This document shows positions 1 through 8,069 of a stretch of 64,000 nucleotides of DNA, piece after piece. Made by a program: the position numbers and the translations under genes. Origin of the DNA: Schaalia sp. ZJ405 (GTDB taxonomy: Bacteria; Actinomycetota; Actinomycetes; Actinomycetales; Actinomycetaceae). The first letter of the stretch is position 1. The number at the start of each line of letters is the position of its first letter. The stretch spans positions 1,426,001-1,490,000 of the forward strand of contig NZ_CP064952.1 in the NCBI RefSeq assembly GCF_011038885.2. The letters are read 5' to 3'. A model generated the notes under the pieces. That model ran no database searches and was not told the origin of the DNA. It saw only the letters and a list, made by a program, of their open reading frames with translations.

Positions 1-163
1 GCGCAGCCCATTCGAGGAGCTCTCGTGCCTCAATATGACCATTGACCTCGCCGATCGCACTCAGCTGCATCCTTGCCCAGCGCAGCAGTGAGGCAACCGT
101 TGTTCCGGGATTGTCGTCCTCGTCTGGCTGACCGTCACCGACGAAGGTCCGCCGCTCAGCCAT
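1..163 (-). CDS. prmC: Release factor glutamine methyltransferase PrmC, N-terminal part (cut by window edge)
   Basis: Only the first ~54 codons are visible. PrmC methylates the glutamine of the GGQ motif in release factors, using S-adenosylmethionine. The visible part reads as the helical N-terminal substrate-binding domain of the family (LLRWARMQL...EARELLEWA). The ATG lies inside the end of prfA, so the two genes overlap by 8 bp and are probably translationally coupled. This is the usual prfA-prmC order. An acidic stretch near the start (residues ~14-18, PDEDD) is encoded by a copy of the dispersed ACGAGGACGA repeat at 114-123. The methyltransferase domain lies beyond the window. Confidence 0.8.
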   Translation of the reverse strand, partial: MAERRTFVGDGQPDEDDNPGTTVASLLRWARMQLSAIGEVNGHIEARELLEWAA

Positions 164-1262
164 TCGCCGCGGATGCCAGGCGCTCGGCCTCGTCAACTTC
201 CTGAAGCGAGGCAATGACATCGGTGAGCGCCCCAGCAAGTACCTGGTCGAGATTGTGGGCTTTGTATCCCGTTCGGTGATCAGTGATCCGATTCTCAGGG
301 AAGTTATACGTCCGAATACGTTCCGAACGGTCGACCGTGCGCACCTGCGACCTGCGCTGAGCGGATGCTTCCTCTTCTTTGCGTGTCCGAGCCTCTGCCG
401 CCAGACGTGACGCGAGGACGCGCAGTGCCGCCTCTTTGTTCTGCAATTGCGACTTCTCGTTCTGCATCGACACGACAATTCCTGAGGGCAGGTGCGTGAT
501 ACGAACCGCAGAATCCGTTGTGTTCACGGACTGTCCGCCGGGGCCCGAGGACCGATACACGTCAATGCGCAGGTCATTGGGGTCAATGACGATTTCGCCC
601 TCGTCCTCGATCTCAGGCATGACAAAAACTCCGGCGGCGCTGGTGTGGATGCGTCCTTGAGATTCCGTCACAGGAACGCGCTGCACGCGGTGAACCCCAC
701 CCTCAAATTTCAGATGTGCCCACACGCCCTGGTCAGGTGCAGGAGTCCCTTTTGCTCGAATCGCTAGGGTGATGTCTTTATAGCCGCCGAGTTCCGTGTG
801 GGTCGCCGACAGCTCCGTGACGCTCCACCCCTGTGTCTCGGCGTATCGCGCATACATTCGGGCCAGATCCGACGCGAAAAGCGCCGACTCTTCTCCCCCC
901 TCGCCCGCTTTGATTTCGAGAATAGTGTCGAGGGCGTCCTCGGGATCACGGGGAGCAAGGATCGTCATTAACGCATCGTGGGCGTTGTCGAGTTCATTTT
1001 CGAGGGCGGGGATCTCTTCAGCGAAACTGGAATCCTCATCGGCGAGTTCCCGGGCCGCTCCCAGGTCATCACGGGCCGCAGTGAAACGATCAGCCGCAGC
1101 CTTGATACGTCCCAGCTCGGCGTAACGACGCCCGACCTTACGCATGAGCGAAGGATCAGCCAGGGTCTGCGGGGCAGACATCTGCGCCTCAACCTCACGG
1201 TATTCGTTGAGAATGGGGCCGAGAGCCGAAAGCTCGTCGTCCGCAGGATTTTCAGAAGTCAT
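156..1262 (-). CDS. prfA: Peptide chain release factor 1
   Basis: RF1 recognises UAA and UAG stop codons in the ribosomal A site and triggers release of the finished peptide. The 368-aa product has the normal family length. The RF1-type anticodon tripeptide is seen as PVT at residues 197-199, followed by the ESQGRIHTS stretch, and the catalytic GGQ at 242-244. RF2 would have SPF instead of PxT. The ATG has a GGAG ribosome-binding site (minus-strand TTGGAGACAACCCG). It overlaps prmC downstream. In related genomes rpmE lies directly upstream; here an insertion sequence sits in that spacer, so prfA may now be cut off from read-through out of rpmE. Confidence 0.97.
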   Translation of the reverse strand: MTSENPADDELSALGPILNEYREVEAQMSAPQTLADPSLMRKVGRRYAELGRIKAAADRFTAARDDLGAARELADEDSSFAEEIPALENELDNAHDALMTILAPRDPEDALDTILEIKAGEGGEESALFASDLARMYARYAETQGWSVTELSATHTELGGYKDITLAIRAKGTPAPDQGVWAHLKFEGGVHRVQRVPVTESQGRIHTSAAGVFVMPEIEDEGEIVIDPNDLRIDVYRSSGPGGQSVNTTDSAVRITHLPSGIVVSMQNEKSQLQNKEAALRVLASRLAAEARTRKEEEASAQRRSQVRTVDRSERIRTYNFPENRITDHRTGYKAHNLDQVLAGALTDVIASLQEVDEAERLASAANG

Positions 1263-1339
1263 CGGGTTGTCTCCAACTCACAGGGTCGTCACCGGCACAC
1301 ACAGGTCTGTCGGTCGAAAGAAAGCCTAGCGAAGATGTG

Positions 1340-1365
1340 GGGTTATTGGCCAAAACGTGTTGGTT
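1340..1365 (+). repeat. IS left terminal inverted repeat
   Basis: Outer end of the IS1249-type element, beginning GGGTTATTGGCC and running through CGTGTTGG. It pairs with the right end at 2646-2671. The outermost 12 bp recur exactly at 55080-55091. Confidence 0.9.
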
Positions 1366-1370
1366 TTGTG

Positions 1371-2492
1371 TTAGTAGGTTTCGTGCCAGGTGCCGTTGTG
1401 GTGGAAGTCGGTCCAGTTAACGCCAGTGCCCCAGTGTTCGATTTGGGTTTGTGCGTTTGCTCGGTGTCTGGTGGTTTCGAACAGGTTGATGATCTGTTGG
1501 TCGGTGATCGTGTGCTTAAGGATGTGGGCTGGTGTGCCGGGATATTCGGTGTGCAGGTAGCACCACCACAAGGCGGTTTTGACTTGGTGATCAAGGCTCA
1601 TCCCCCGATGAACACGCAGCAAGGCCCTCAGTTGGGCGTTAATCCCTCCCTCGATCAGATTCGAAGTCCTAGGAATGGGATCAGCATCGACATGGAGTCT
1701 GGGGTCAAGATAGGTAAACAGAGTGCCTTTCTTGACCAGCGTGTTCAGCGAGTTCTTCGCCTGGATCAACCGGGCGTGGGTGGGAACCCACCGGCCGTTA
1801 GGTAGGCGCGTCTGCTGGGCGAGGAACGTCTTATACGCGTTGTTCCAGTGGGCAAGATGGCTCATCCATTGAGTTGCCTGATCGAGTGTGTCAATCCTTA
1901 AGAGGGCTTTAGCCAGGGCATACAGGTCAACACCTGCCTGGGTGCGAGGCCGGGTCGTGGTCTTACGCTTGACCGCGCTAAAAGCATGAAACGTGCAGCG
2001 TTGAATCCGGGTTCCAGGCCAAGTAGCGGCGACAGCACTGGCGATTCCCTGCCCACCATCACAGACCATAACATCTGGGGGTGCAATACGAGACATCAAA
2101 GACTGCCAGGCGCGGGTGGTTTCACCCTTGGCCACATACCAGCCAAGAACATGAGTTTTCGTGCAAGCAATGAGGATCACGAGCTTGTGGGACAGATAGA
2201 TCCCGTCAACAAACACCACATGACAAACCTCATCAACGAGGGGACTAACCGGCCACAAACACCAAAACGGCTCGTTACGCCGCCGCAGTGTACGAGCCTG
2301 TCCACCGTGATCAGCCAGAGTGTACTTACCCGTAACAAAGTCCAAAAACGCTGCGAAATCACGGGCCCGAACGTCACTACTCCGCGACTGGCTTGCCCTG
2401 CACATCCGACACCGAAATCGTGGCCTACCAGCTTGCGTTGAACCCCATTTTTGCGTTACGCCACCACAGATCTTGCATCGAGGATTTCCCAT
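1371..2492 (-). CDS. IS1249-type DDE transposase
   Basis: Cuts and rejoins the IS ends. From the chosen ATG the protein is ~373 aa. An N-terminal zinc ribbon (CKICGG...CRMC) is followed by a DDE core: the first Asp in FVDGIY, the second in VCDGGQG, and the Glu in NLIEGGINAQLR. The open frame extends upstream to 2654, but that would begin inside the terminal repeat and add ~54 hydrophobic residues unlike a transposase, so the internal ATG at 2492 is preferred. Its ribosome-binding site is weak (a G-run close to the ATG). The stop lies 31 bp from the left end. No frameshift is visible, so it could be active. Confidence 0.88.
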   Translation of the reverse strand: MGNPRCKICGGVTQKWGSTQAGRPRFRCRMCRASQSRSSDVRARDFAAFLDFVTGKYTLADHGGQARTLRRRNEPFWCLWPVSPLVDEVCHVVFVDGIYLSHKLVILIACTKTHVLGWYVAKGETTRAWQSLMSRIAPPDVMVCDGGQGIASAVAATWPGTRIQRCTFHAFSAVKRKTTTRPRTQAGVDLYALAKALLRIDTLDQATQWMSHLAHWNNAYKTFLAQQTRLPNGRWVPTHARLIQAKNSLNTLVKKGTLFTYLDPRLHVDADPIPRTSNLIEGGINAQLRALLRVHRGMSLDHQVKTALWWCYLHTEYPGTPAHILKHTITDQQIINLFETTRHRANAQTQIEHWGTGVNWTDFHHNGTWHETY

Positions 2493-2645
2493 CCCCCAAT
2501 CCAAGCCGACTCCAACACCGAATTTGCCCCGTAATATCAATAAAAAACCAGGATAAAACCAACACGAAATGGCCAACCAAAAACTCGAGCCGAAACGAGT
2601 CCAACACCCACTTTCCCCCGCCATACCAACGAAAAACAACCCAAA

Positions 2646-2671
2646 AACCAACACGCTTTGGCCAATAGGCC
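2646..2671 (-). repeat. IS right terminal inverted repeat
   Basis: Right end of the IS1249-type element. Its outer 12 bp on the plus strand, GGCCAATAGGCC, recur exactly at 55088-55099. A diverged relative of the whole end lies at 55579-55605. Confidence 0.9.
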
Positions 2672-2681
2672 AAGATGTGCA

Positions 2682-2713
2682 ATGGCGCCGGTGACTGGCA
2701 TCACCGGCGCCAT
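2682..2713 (-). terminator. Perfect hairpin downstream of rpmE
   Basis: A perfect 13-bp inverted repeat (ATGGCGCCGGTGA, 6-nt loop, complement) lies 32 bp past the rpmE stop and directly beside the IS target duplication. No long T-run follows on the minus strand, so it could be a weak terminator or an mRNA-stabilising hairpin in the original rpmE-prfA spacer. Confidence 0.6.
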
Positions 2714-2745
2714 CAACGAAACCTCATTCACGCAGTGAACTCAGC

Positions 2746-2967
2746 TCACTTCGACGGGCGAACACGCTTGCCGTAGCGAGCCTCGAACTTCGCAACACGA
2801 CCACCGGTATCGAGGATCTTCTGCTTGCCCGTGTAGAACGGGTGGCAGGCCGAGCACACGTCAACGCGCATCTCGCCGGTGGTGATTGTCGAACGTGTCT
2901 GGAACGAGTTGCCGCAGGTACAGGTCACAACCGTGTCCACGTATTCAGGGTGAATACCCTTCTTCAT
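2746..2967 (-). CDS. rpmE: 50S ribosomal protein L31 (zinc-binding form)
   Basis: L31 bridges the large and small ribosomal subunits. The 73-aa product has the family length and begins MKKGIHPEY. It keeps all four zinc-ligand cysteines (C16, C18, C38, C41), which makes it the C+ form usual under zinc-replete conditions. A GGAG ribosome-binding site precedes the ATG. The gene lies between rho (upstream, with its own terminator) and prfA (downstream, now separated by the IS). Confidence 0.98.
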   Translation of the reverse strand: MKKGIHPEYVDTVVTCTCGNSFQTRSTITTGEMRVDVCSACHPFYTGKQKILDTGGRVAKFEARYGKRVRPSK

Positions 2968-3286
2968 TTTGACTCCTGGTTCGTTGAGTGCCCCGGGTCC
3001 GGATTCGTCAATCGCTCCATATCCGATGATGCGTATTGTTCCGTCAGGGGCGCACCCCTCGGCGACGAACCGGTGAACCGGAAACCGACCGGGATATTAT
3101 GCCAATTTTCTCAGCGAATAGAAACCCGAACTGAGGATATCGGCGGGTGACATGGCAGACACCCGCAGGGCCAGCTATCCCTTAAGACCCCTGCGAGCCA
3201 AAACTACCCTGCCATTTCCGCAATCGAAAACCCCGGTGGAGAGGCTAAGAATGAACCGCTCCACCGGGGAATTCTGAATATCACTG
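2968..3286. other. Spacer between rho and rpmE
   Basis: This ~320-bp gap holds the rho terminator (3231-3269) and must hold the rpmE promoter, since that terminator separates the genes. No convincing open frame or RNA gene is seen. Confidence 0.6.
3231..3269 (-). terminator. Rho-gene intrinsic terminator
   Basis: An 11-bp perfect stem (CCCCGGTGGAG/CTCCACCGGGG) with a 17-nt loop, followed on the minus strand by TTTT, 18 bp after the rho stop codon. It ends the rho transcript before rpmE. Confidence 0.8.
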
Positions 3287-5140
3287 TCAGTCAGTTCCGG
3301 GTGTCGTCTTCTGAACGAGCATGAGGAACTCAGCATTCGACTGGGTTTCTTTGAGTTTTTCAAGAACCAGTTCGAGGCCGGACTGCTGATCCAGCGTTCC
3401 CAGAACGCGGCGCAGCTTCCACATGATCCGCAGTTCTTCCGGCTTGAACAGCATCTCTTCGCGGCGAGTACCCGATGCGTTGACATCGATGGCCGGGAAG
3501 ATGCGACGATCTGCCAGTTGACGCGACAGTCGCAGCTCCATGTTGCCGGTGCCCTTGAATTCCTCGAAGATCACTTCGTCCATCTTCGATCCCGTTTCAA
3601 CGAGGGCGGATGCGATAATTGTCAGCGATCCACCTTCCTTGAGGTTACGGGCACCACCGAAGAACTTCTTCGGCGGGTAGAGCGCTGAGGCATCAACACC
3701 ACCGGAAAGAATTCGACCCGACGCCGGAGCAGCAAGGTTGTATGCACGGGACAGACGCGTGAGGGAATCAAGAAGAACAACAACATCCTGTCCCAGCTCA
3801 ACAAGACGCTTCGCGCGCTCAATAGCAAGCTCCGCGACAATCGTATGGTCGGATGCTGGACGGTCGAAGGTTGAGGCAATGACCTCACCATTGACAATCG
3901 AGCGCATATCCGTGACTTCTTCGGGACGCTCGTCAACGAGGACAACCATGAGGTGTACCTCGGGATTATTGACTTCGATCGCCTTGGCAATCTGCTGAAT
4001 GACCATCGTCTTGCCGGCCTTCGGAGGCGAGACAATGAGCCCGCGCTGTCCCTTACCAATCGGGGCAACAAGGTCAATGACGCGAGGAGTGTACGCCTTC
4101 GCCGAGGTTTCCAAACGCAGCTGCTCCGTTGGGTACAGCGGCGTCAACTTGCCGAATTCACGTCGCGCCTGCGCATCCTCAACGGTCATGCCGTTAACGG
4201 AGTCAACGCGAACAAGCGCGTTGTACTTTTGACGCTGACGTTCTCCCTCGCGAGGGAGGCGAACTGCTCCGGCAACTGCATCTCCCGCGCGCAGTCCCCA
4301 CCGACGCACATTCCCCAGGGTGACATAGACGTCATTAGGGCCGGGCAGGTAGCCTGACGTGCGCACAAAGGCGTGGTTGTCTTGCACATCGAGGATGCCG
4401 GCGATGGGCGCGAGCTGCTGCTCATCGAGGGGCTGCTCGTCGCGACCATTGTGGCGTTCACGCCGGTCGCGGTTATTCCCCCGATCGCCCCGGTCTCCAC
4501 GATCGTTACGCTCGCCGCGATCATTGCGGTCGTTCCTGTTACGGTCACGACGCCGGTTGCGGTCACGACGATTGCGTCCGCGGCTATCGAAATCGTCACC
4601 TTCAGGCAGTTCAATCGAATCGAGGCCACGACTTGAACGAGGTTGACGCGCAGCCTCGTCACCGGCATTGTCTGAGGTTTCGCTTGGCGTGGCCGAGCGA
4701 ATGGGTTCCGGAAGTTCGATGGTCACCTGCGAGGGTTCACTTGGTTCGGAAACGGCAGCACGACGGCGAGTCCGACGTTTCGGAGCCGCACTGGGTTCGG
4801 CCTGCTGCGTGGAGGATTCTGCTGTTTCAACGGCCGCATCGACGGGGAGCTGATCAGTTGGTGTTTCCTCGGAAGTCTGTGCGACGCGCCGGGCGGGGCG
4901 TCCGCGACGAGCAGCGGATCGTTCCCGCTGCTGCGATTCGTTCGTGGTCTTCTGGGATGCCGAGGCCGCTGGGCGGGAAGCCGGGGGTTGCACCGATGCG
5001 CTCAATGCTTCCACGAGCTCGGATTTACGCATCTTTGATTTGCCTTTGATCCCGACCCGCGAAGCGAGAGCTTGAAGTTCGGCGAGCTTCATTGTCGAAA
5101 GCGACTCTCGTGTCACTTCAGCATCTTGTTGGTTGCTCAC
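3287..5140 (-). CDS. rho: Transcription termination factor Rho with long basic/acidic insert
   Basis: Hexameric RNA helicase that ends transcription at untranslated RNA. The 617-aa product is much longer than E. coli Rho (419 aa). Residues ~1-50 form the Rho N-terminal helical domain. Residues ~50-240 are low-complexity: Ala/Ser/Pro/Glu first, then an Arg/Asp/Asn-rich tract at ~186-234. The RNA-binding cold-shock fold begins ~245, and the Walker A motif SPPKAGKT is at 371-378, with the usual [13 protein letters not shown] later. Such inserts are known in high-GC actinobacterial Rho proteins and add RNA affinity. The start is GTG with AAGGA upstream. The gene has its own terminator. Confidence 0.97.
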   Translation of the reverse strand: MSNQQDAEVTRESLSTMKLAELQALASRVGIKGKSKMRKSELVEALSASVQPPASRPAASASQKTTNESQQRERSAARRGRPARRVAQTSEETPTDQLPVDAAVETAESSTQQAEPSAAPKRRTRRRAAVSEPSEPSQVTIELPEPIRSATPSETSDNAGDEAARQPRSSRGLDSIELPEGDDFDSRGRNRRDRNRRRDRNRNDRNDRGERNDRGDRGDRGNNRDRRERHNGRDEQPLDEQQLAPIAGILDVQDNHAFVRTSGYLPGPNDVYVTLGNVRRWGLRAGDAVAGAVRLPREGERQRQKYNALVRVDSVNGMTVEDAQARREFGKLTPLYPTEQLRLETSAKAYTPRVIDLVAPIGKGQRGLIVSPPKAGKTMVIQQIAKAIEVNNPEVHLMVVLVDERPEEVTDMRSIVNGEVIASTFDRPASDHTIVAELAIERAKRLVELGQDVVVLLDSLTRLSRAYNLAAPASGRILSGGVDASALYPPKKFFGGARNLKEGGSLTIIASALVETGSKMDEVIFEEFKGTGNMELRLSRQLADRRIFPAIDVNASGTRREEMLFKPEELRIMWKLRRVLGTLDQQSGLELVLEKLKETQSNAEFLMLVQKTTPGTD

Positions 5141-5393
5141 TCATTTTCCTTACTGGAAATGCCCACAATGGGCGGAATTGGATTCCCGTAAATTCGGGGT
5201 GATACGCGGCGGACTTGATGCCGTCACACGTTGATCAGGATGCCGCGCGAGACGGCTGGTCACGTGGACCGTTGTGTTGATAGTAGCAACTCTTCGCCTC
5301 GCATCCACTCCGATAGCGAAGAATTTTCCCTCCGTGCGCCTTAAATCACACGACCGGGGTGGAGTGCACAGATCTTTCCCCTCCTCTTCATTG

Positions 5394-5405
5394 ACGAGGA
5401 CGAGC
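5394..5405 (+). repeat. Dispersed ACGAGGACGA repeat, intergenic copy
   Basis: Lies in the ~294-bp gap between thrB and rho. The context CTTCATTGACGAGGACGAGC shares its upstream flank with the copies at 41764 and 52271 (CATTAACGAGGACGAC), so the similarity reaches beyond the core. Apart from this copy and the presumed rho promoter, nothing else is recognised in 5141-5434. Confidence 0.75.
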
Positions 5406-5434
5406 GCGCGTCTTCCCCTGTGAACGAGGGTCAG

Positions 5435-6388
5435 CTAGTCCGCAGTTCCCGTTGGTCCCGCCAAACGACCACGGGTAATTCGCACGCCGGCCCCAGACAC
5501 CTTCAGGGGAACAACACGCCATCCGGCTCCCTCAGCCTGGCGAATGATCGTCGCTGACACGGGTTCCAGAGACAGCACTGTTGGTCCTGCTCCGGAGATC
5601 ACGGCAGCAAGGCCCGCACTGCGAAGCCAATCAACGAGTGCCGCAGAGGACTCCATCGATGAACGACGATATTCCTGGTGAAGTCGATCCTTAGTGGCAT
5701 CCATGAGGAGATCATGGAATGACGACCCCTCGGGGATTTCGGCGGCCCCCGACAGGAGCCCAGAAAGCAGCGCCGAGCGAGCAACGTTAAATCGCGCATC
5801 ACTGTGACTGACGGATTGAGGAAGAGCGGCACGCGCCGACGTTGTTGATAACTCAAATCCGGGGATGAACACCACCGGTTGAATACCGGCCGGAGGAGTC
5901 ATCTGGATCGCACCGACGCGTTCATTGTCTGCCCACGCAATCGTGACCCCGCCGAAGACGGCCGGAGCAACGTTATCGGGGTGTCCCTCGATGTGCGTTC
6001 CGATTTCCAACTGATCCTGAGCGCACAGAACCTCGTCCTCGCCAATCAGGGCGCGCGCCAGCGCCACTCCCGCAACAATCGCTGAAGCTGATGACCCGAG
6101 ACCACGCGAATGCGGGATGCGGTTACGGCAACGCATCCGGATCCCGACCTGCGGAGCCCCCACGTGATCTAAGGCGAGACGCAGCGATGAGACAACGAGG
6201 TTCGTGTCGTCGACTGCAACTGTGCCCGCACCTTCCCCTTCAACGACAACGGATGTTGGTCCGGCGGTTGCATGAACCGCGATCTCATCCCACAGGTCCA
6301 ACGCCATGCCCATGCAGTCGAAGCCCGGCCCGAGATTGGCCGTGGTTGCGGGCACCTTCACCGCAACGAAGTCATCACGCAGACGCAC
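5435..6388 (-). CDS. thrB: Homoserine kinase
   Basis: Phosphorylates homoserine with ATP, the step before threonine synthase. It is a GHMP-family kinase of 317 aa from the chosen start. The N-terminal VPATTANLGPGFDCMG stretch and the phosphate-binding loop RGLGSSASA are visible, with the C-terminal ISGAGPTVL motif. The GTG at 6388 is preferred because GGGGAG lies just upstream inside the end of hom; the longer open frame runs back through hom in another frame and is not real coding. It starts 5 bp after the hom stop, so the two form a threonine operon. No thrC or lysC is in the window. Confidence 0.95.
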   Translation of the reverse strand: MRLRDDFVAVKVPATTANLGPGFDCMGMALDLWDEIAVHATAGPTSVVVEGEGAGTVAVDDTNLVVSSLRLALDHVGAPQVGIRMRCRNRIPHSRGLGSSASAIVAGVALARALIGEDEVLCAQDQLEIGTHIEGHPDNVAPAVFGGVTIAWADNERVGAIQMTPPAGIQPVVFIPGFELSTTSARAALPQSVSHSDARFNVARSALLSGLLSGAAEIPEGSSFHDLLMDATKDRLHQEYRRSSMESSAALVDWLRSAGLAAVISGAGPTVLSLEPVSATIIRQAEGAGWRVVPLKVSGAGVRITRGRLAGPTGTAD

Positions 6389-6393
6389 AGTGA

Positions 6394-7701
6394 CTACTCC
6401 CCTTCTACGCGTATCGCCGAGGTGACTTCTCGGACCGCATCGGATTGTCCGAGTGCGTTGACGACGGCGCGAAGATCGGCTTCGCGGGCGAGGTGCGTTG
6501 TTGCGATGATGACGCATGCTCCGGGTTCTTTGTCGTCACGCTGGTGAACGGATTGGATCGACACTCCGTGGCGCGCAAAAATTCCCGCGACGTCGGAGAG
6601 GACGCCGAGTCTGTCTTCGACTTGCATCCGAATCTGGTAGCGGGTTTTCGCTGTGCCGGGGTCAAGGATGGGGAGGTGGGCGTAGACGGATTCACGCGGG
6701 GCGTGACCGCCGTATGCCCGGTGATGAGCAGCGGCAACGAGGTCGGAAAGAACGGCGGATGCTGTGGGAGCTCCCCCGGCTCCCTGGCCGTAGAACATCA
6801 GGCGGCCAGCGGCTTCACCTTCGACGAGGATCGCGTTGAATGCCTCGTCAACGGCAGCCAGTGGATGATCCAGTGGAACGAGGGTGGGGTGGACGCGCAT
6901 GGACACGCCTTCGCGCCCGTCCTCGCCGATTCGACGTTCCGCGATGGCCAGGAGCTTAATCGTCCGATGGAAGTAGGCGGCCTCGCTCATGTCCTCGGCG
7001 GTAATTGAGGTGATTCCTTCAACGGCAACGTCTTCGATTCCCACGCGCGTGTGGAATGCGAGCGAGGCAAGGATCGAACACTTTGCCGCCGCATCGAGTC
7101 CGTCAACATCTGCGCTGGGATCGGCTTCGGCAAATCCGAGGTCCTGCGCCTTCTTTAAGGCGTCCTCGTAGGTCATGCCCTGGCTGTTCATCGCGCCGAG
7201 GATAAAGTTCGTTGTCCCGTTGACGATTCCCATGACCTTCGTGATGCGGTCTCCCGCAAGCGACTCACGCAGGCCATACACCACCGGAACAGCACCTGCC
7301 ACGGCTGCTTCGTAGTACAGGTCGGCTCCCGATTCGGCTGCCGCGGCGTAAAGCTCTGGTCCGTGAGCGGCGAGCAGCGCCTTGTTACCTGTGACCACGG
7401 AGATTCCGTCGTTGAGCGCGCGAAGAACTAGGGTGCGTGCTGGCTCAATTCCGCCGATGAGTTCAACAACGATATCCATGCCCGTGATTGCCTCATCCGG
7501 GGAGGTTGTGAGCAATGCGGGGTCAATGGGGGCATCTCGCCTCGCGTCAACATTCCTCACGAGGACGCGCGCAACTTCCATGCGTGCTCCCGAACGCGCA
7601 GCGAAGTCGTCGGATTGCTCGGTGAGCATCCGGATGACCTGCGATCCGACGGTTCCGGCTCCGAGGACACCAACCTTGAGGGAGGGGTAGCGTGAATCCA
7701 C
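6394..7701 (-). CDS. hom: Homoserine dehydrogenase with ACT domain
   Basis: Reduces aspartate semialdehyde to homoserine, the branch point to threonine and methionine. The 435-aa length fits the monofunctional form with a C-terminal regulatory domain. The Rossmann motif GAGTVG is at residues 14-19. The catalytic domain contains GIVNGTTNFIL and EADPSADVDGLDAAAK. The last ~80 residues (QIRMQVEDRLGVLSDVAGIFARHGVSIQSV) are an ACT domain, which in this family senses threonine. The thrB start lies directly behind the stop. Confidence 0.97.
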   Translation of the reverse strand: MDSRYPSLKVGVLGAGTVGSQVIRMLTEQSDDFAARSGARMEVARVLVRNVDARRDAPIDPALLTTSPDEAITGMDIVVELIGGIEPARTLVLRALNDGISVVTGNKALLAAHGPELYAAAAESGADLYYEAAVAGAVPVVYGLRESLAGDRITKVMGIVNGTTNFILGAMNSQGMTYEDALKKAQDLGFAEADPSADVDGLDAAAKCSILASLAFHTRVGIEDVAVEGITSITAEDMSEAAYFHRTIKLLAIAERRIGEDGREGVSMRVHPTLVPLDHPLAAVDEAFNAILVEGEAAGRLMFYGQGAGGAPTASAVLSDLVAAAHHRAYGGHAPRESVYAHLPILDPGTAKTRYQIRMQVEDRLGVLSDVAGIFARHGVSIQSVHQRDDKEPGACVIIATTHLAREADLRAVVNALGQSDAVREVTSAIRVEGE

Positions 7702-8069
7702 TGTTGTTCTCCGTTGTCGTGGGACGTGATGACGCGAGGATGCGTCTGCGCCATTTTATGGGGCACTGCGCTGCTCCTCGACATGAGTCCGGCCCGTGGC
7801 CACATCGACGCAGCATCATCGTGTCGTGCCGTTGAAGACTCAATCGTTTCCACAGTGGCCAATACCACGTTCACGGGGTGATATAAACCGCGAAATGTTG
7901 AGCGTTCACATCCATTGAGAGAAAATACATACAGCATCTTTGAGCACGTCGATGGTCGTTTAGTCCTATCCGCGTGACAATGGACGCGATGCCTATCCGG
8001 CACAACAACGGAGTTGCTCCGTACTACCGAAGCCCCCATCGGGGAACGGATCATTCGAGAAGAGGAAAG
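7702..8069. other. Divergent spacer between hom and the pyruvate formate-lyase body
   Basis: A 368-bp gap that must hold promoters for both hom (leftward) and pfl (rightward). An imperfect inverted element, TGTTGAGCGTTCACA, lies near 7890. It loosely resembles a redox-repressor (Rex) half-site pair, but the match is too weak to call. No supported gene is present; the frames running through it lack ribosome-binding sites and similarity. Confidence 0.5.

Larger units (their letters stand above)
1340..2671 (-). mobile_element. Complete IS1249-type insertion sequence (IS256 superfamily)
   Basis: The element is 1332 bp and both ends are intact. The left end (GGGTTATTGGCCAAAACGTG) and the inverted right end (GGCCTATTGGCCAAAGCGTG) match over about 26 bp with a few differences. 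The direct repeat AAGATGTG flanks it at 1332-1339 and 2672-2679, an 8-bp target duplication typical of IS256-related elements. One uninterrupted transposase gene fills it, pointing the same way as the rho-rpmE-prfA genes. Intact ends, perfect duplication and an open transposase together suggest a fairly recent insertion. The family name rests on protein resemblance. Confidence 0.93.

Noticed and set aside
978..1805. 275-codon plus-strand frame across prfA and the IS
   Set aside because: It crosses the IS boundary and reads antisense to two certain genes.
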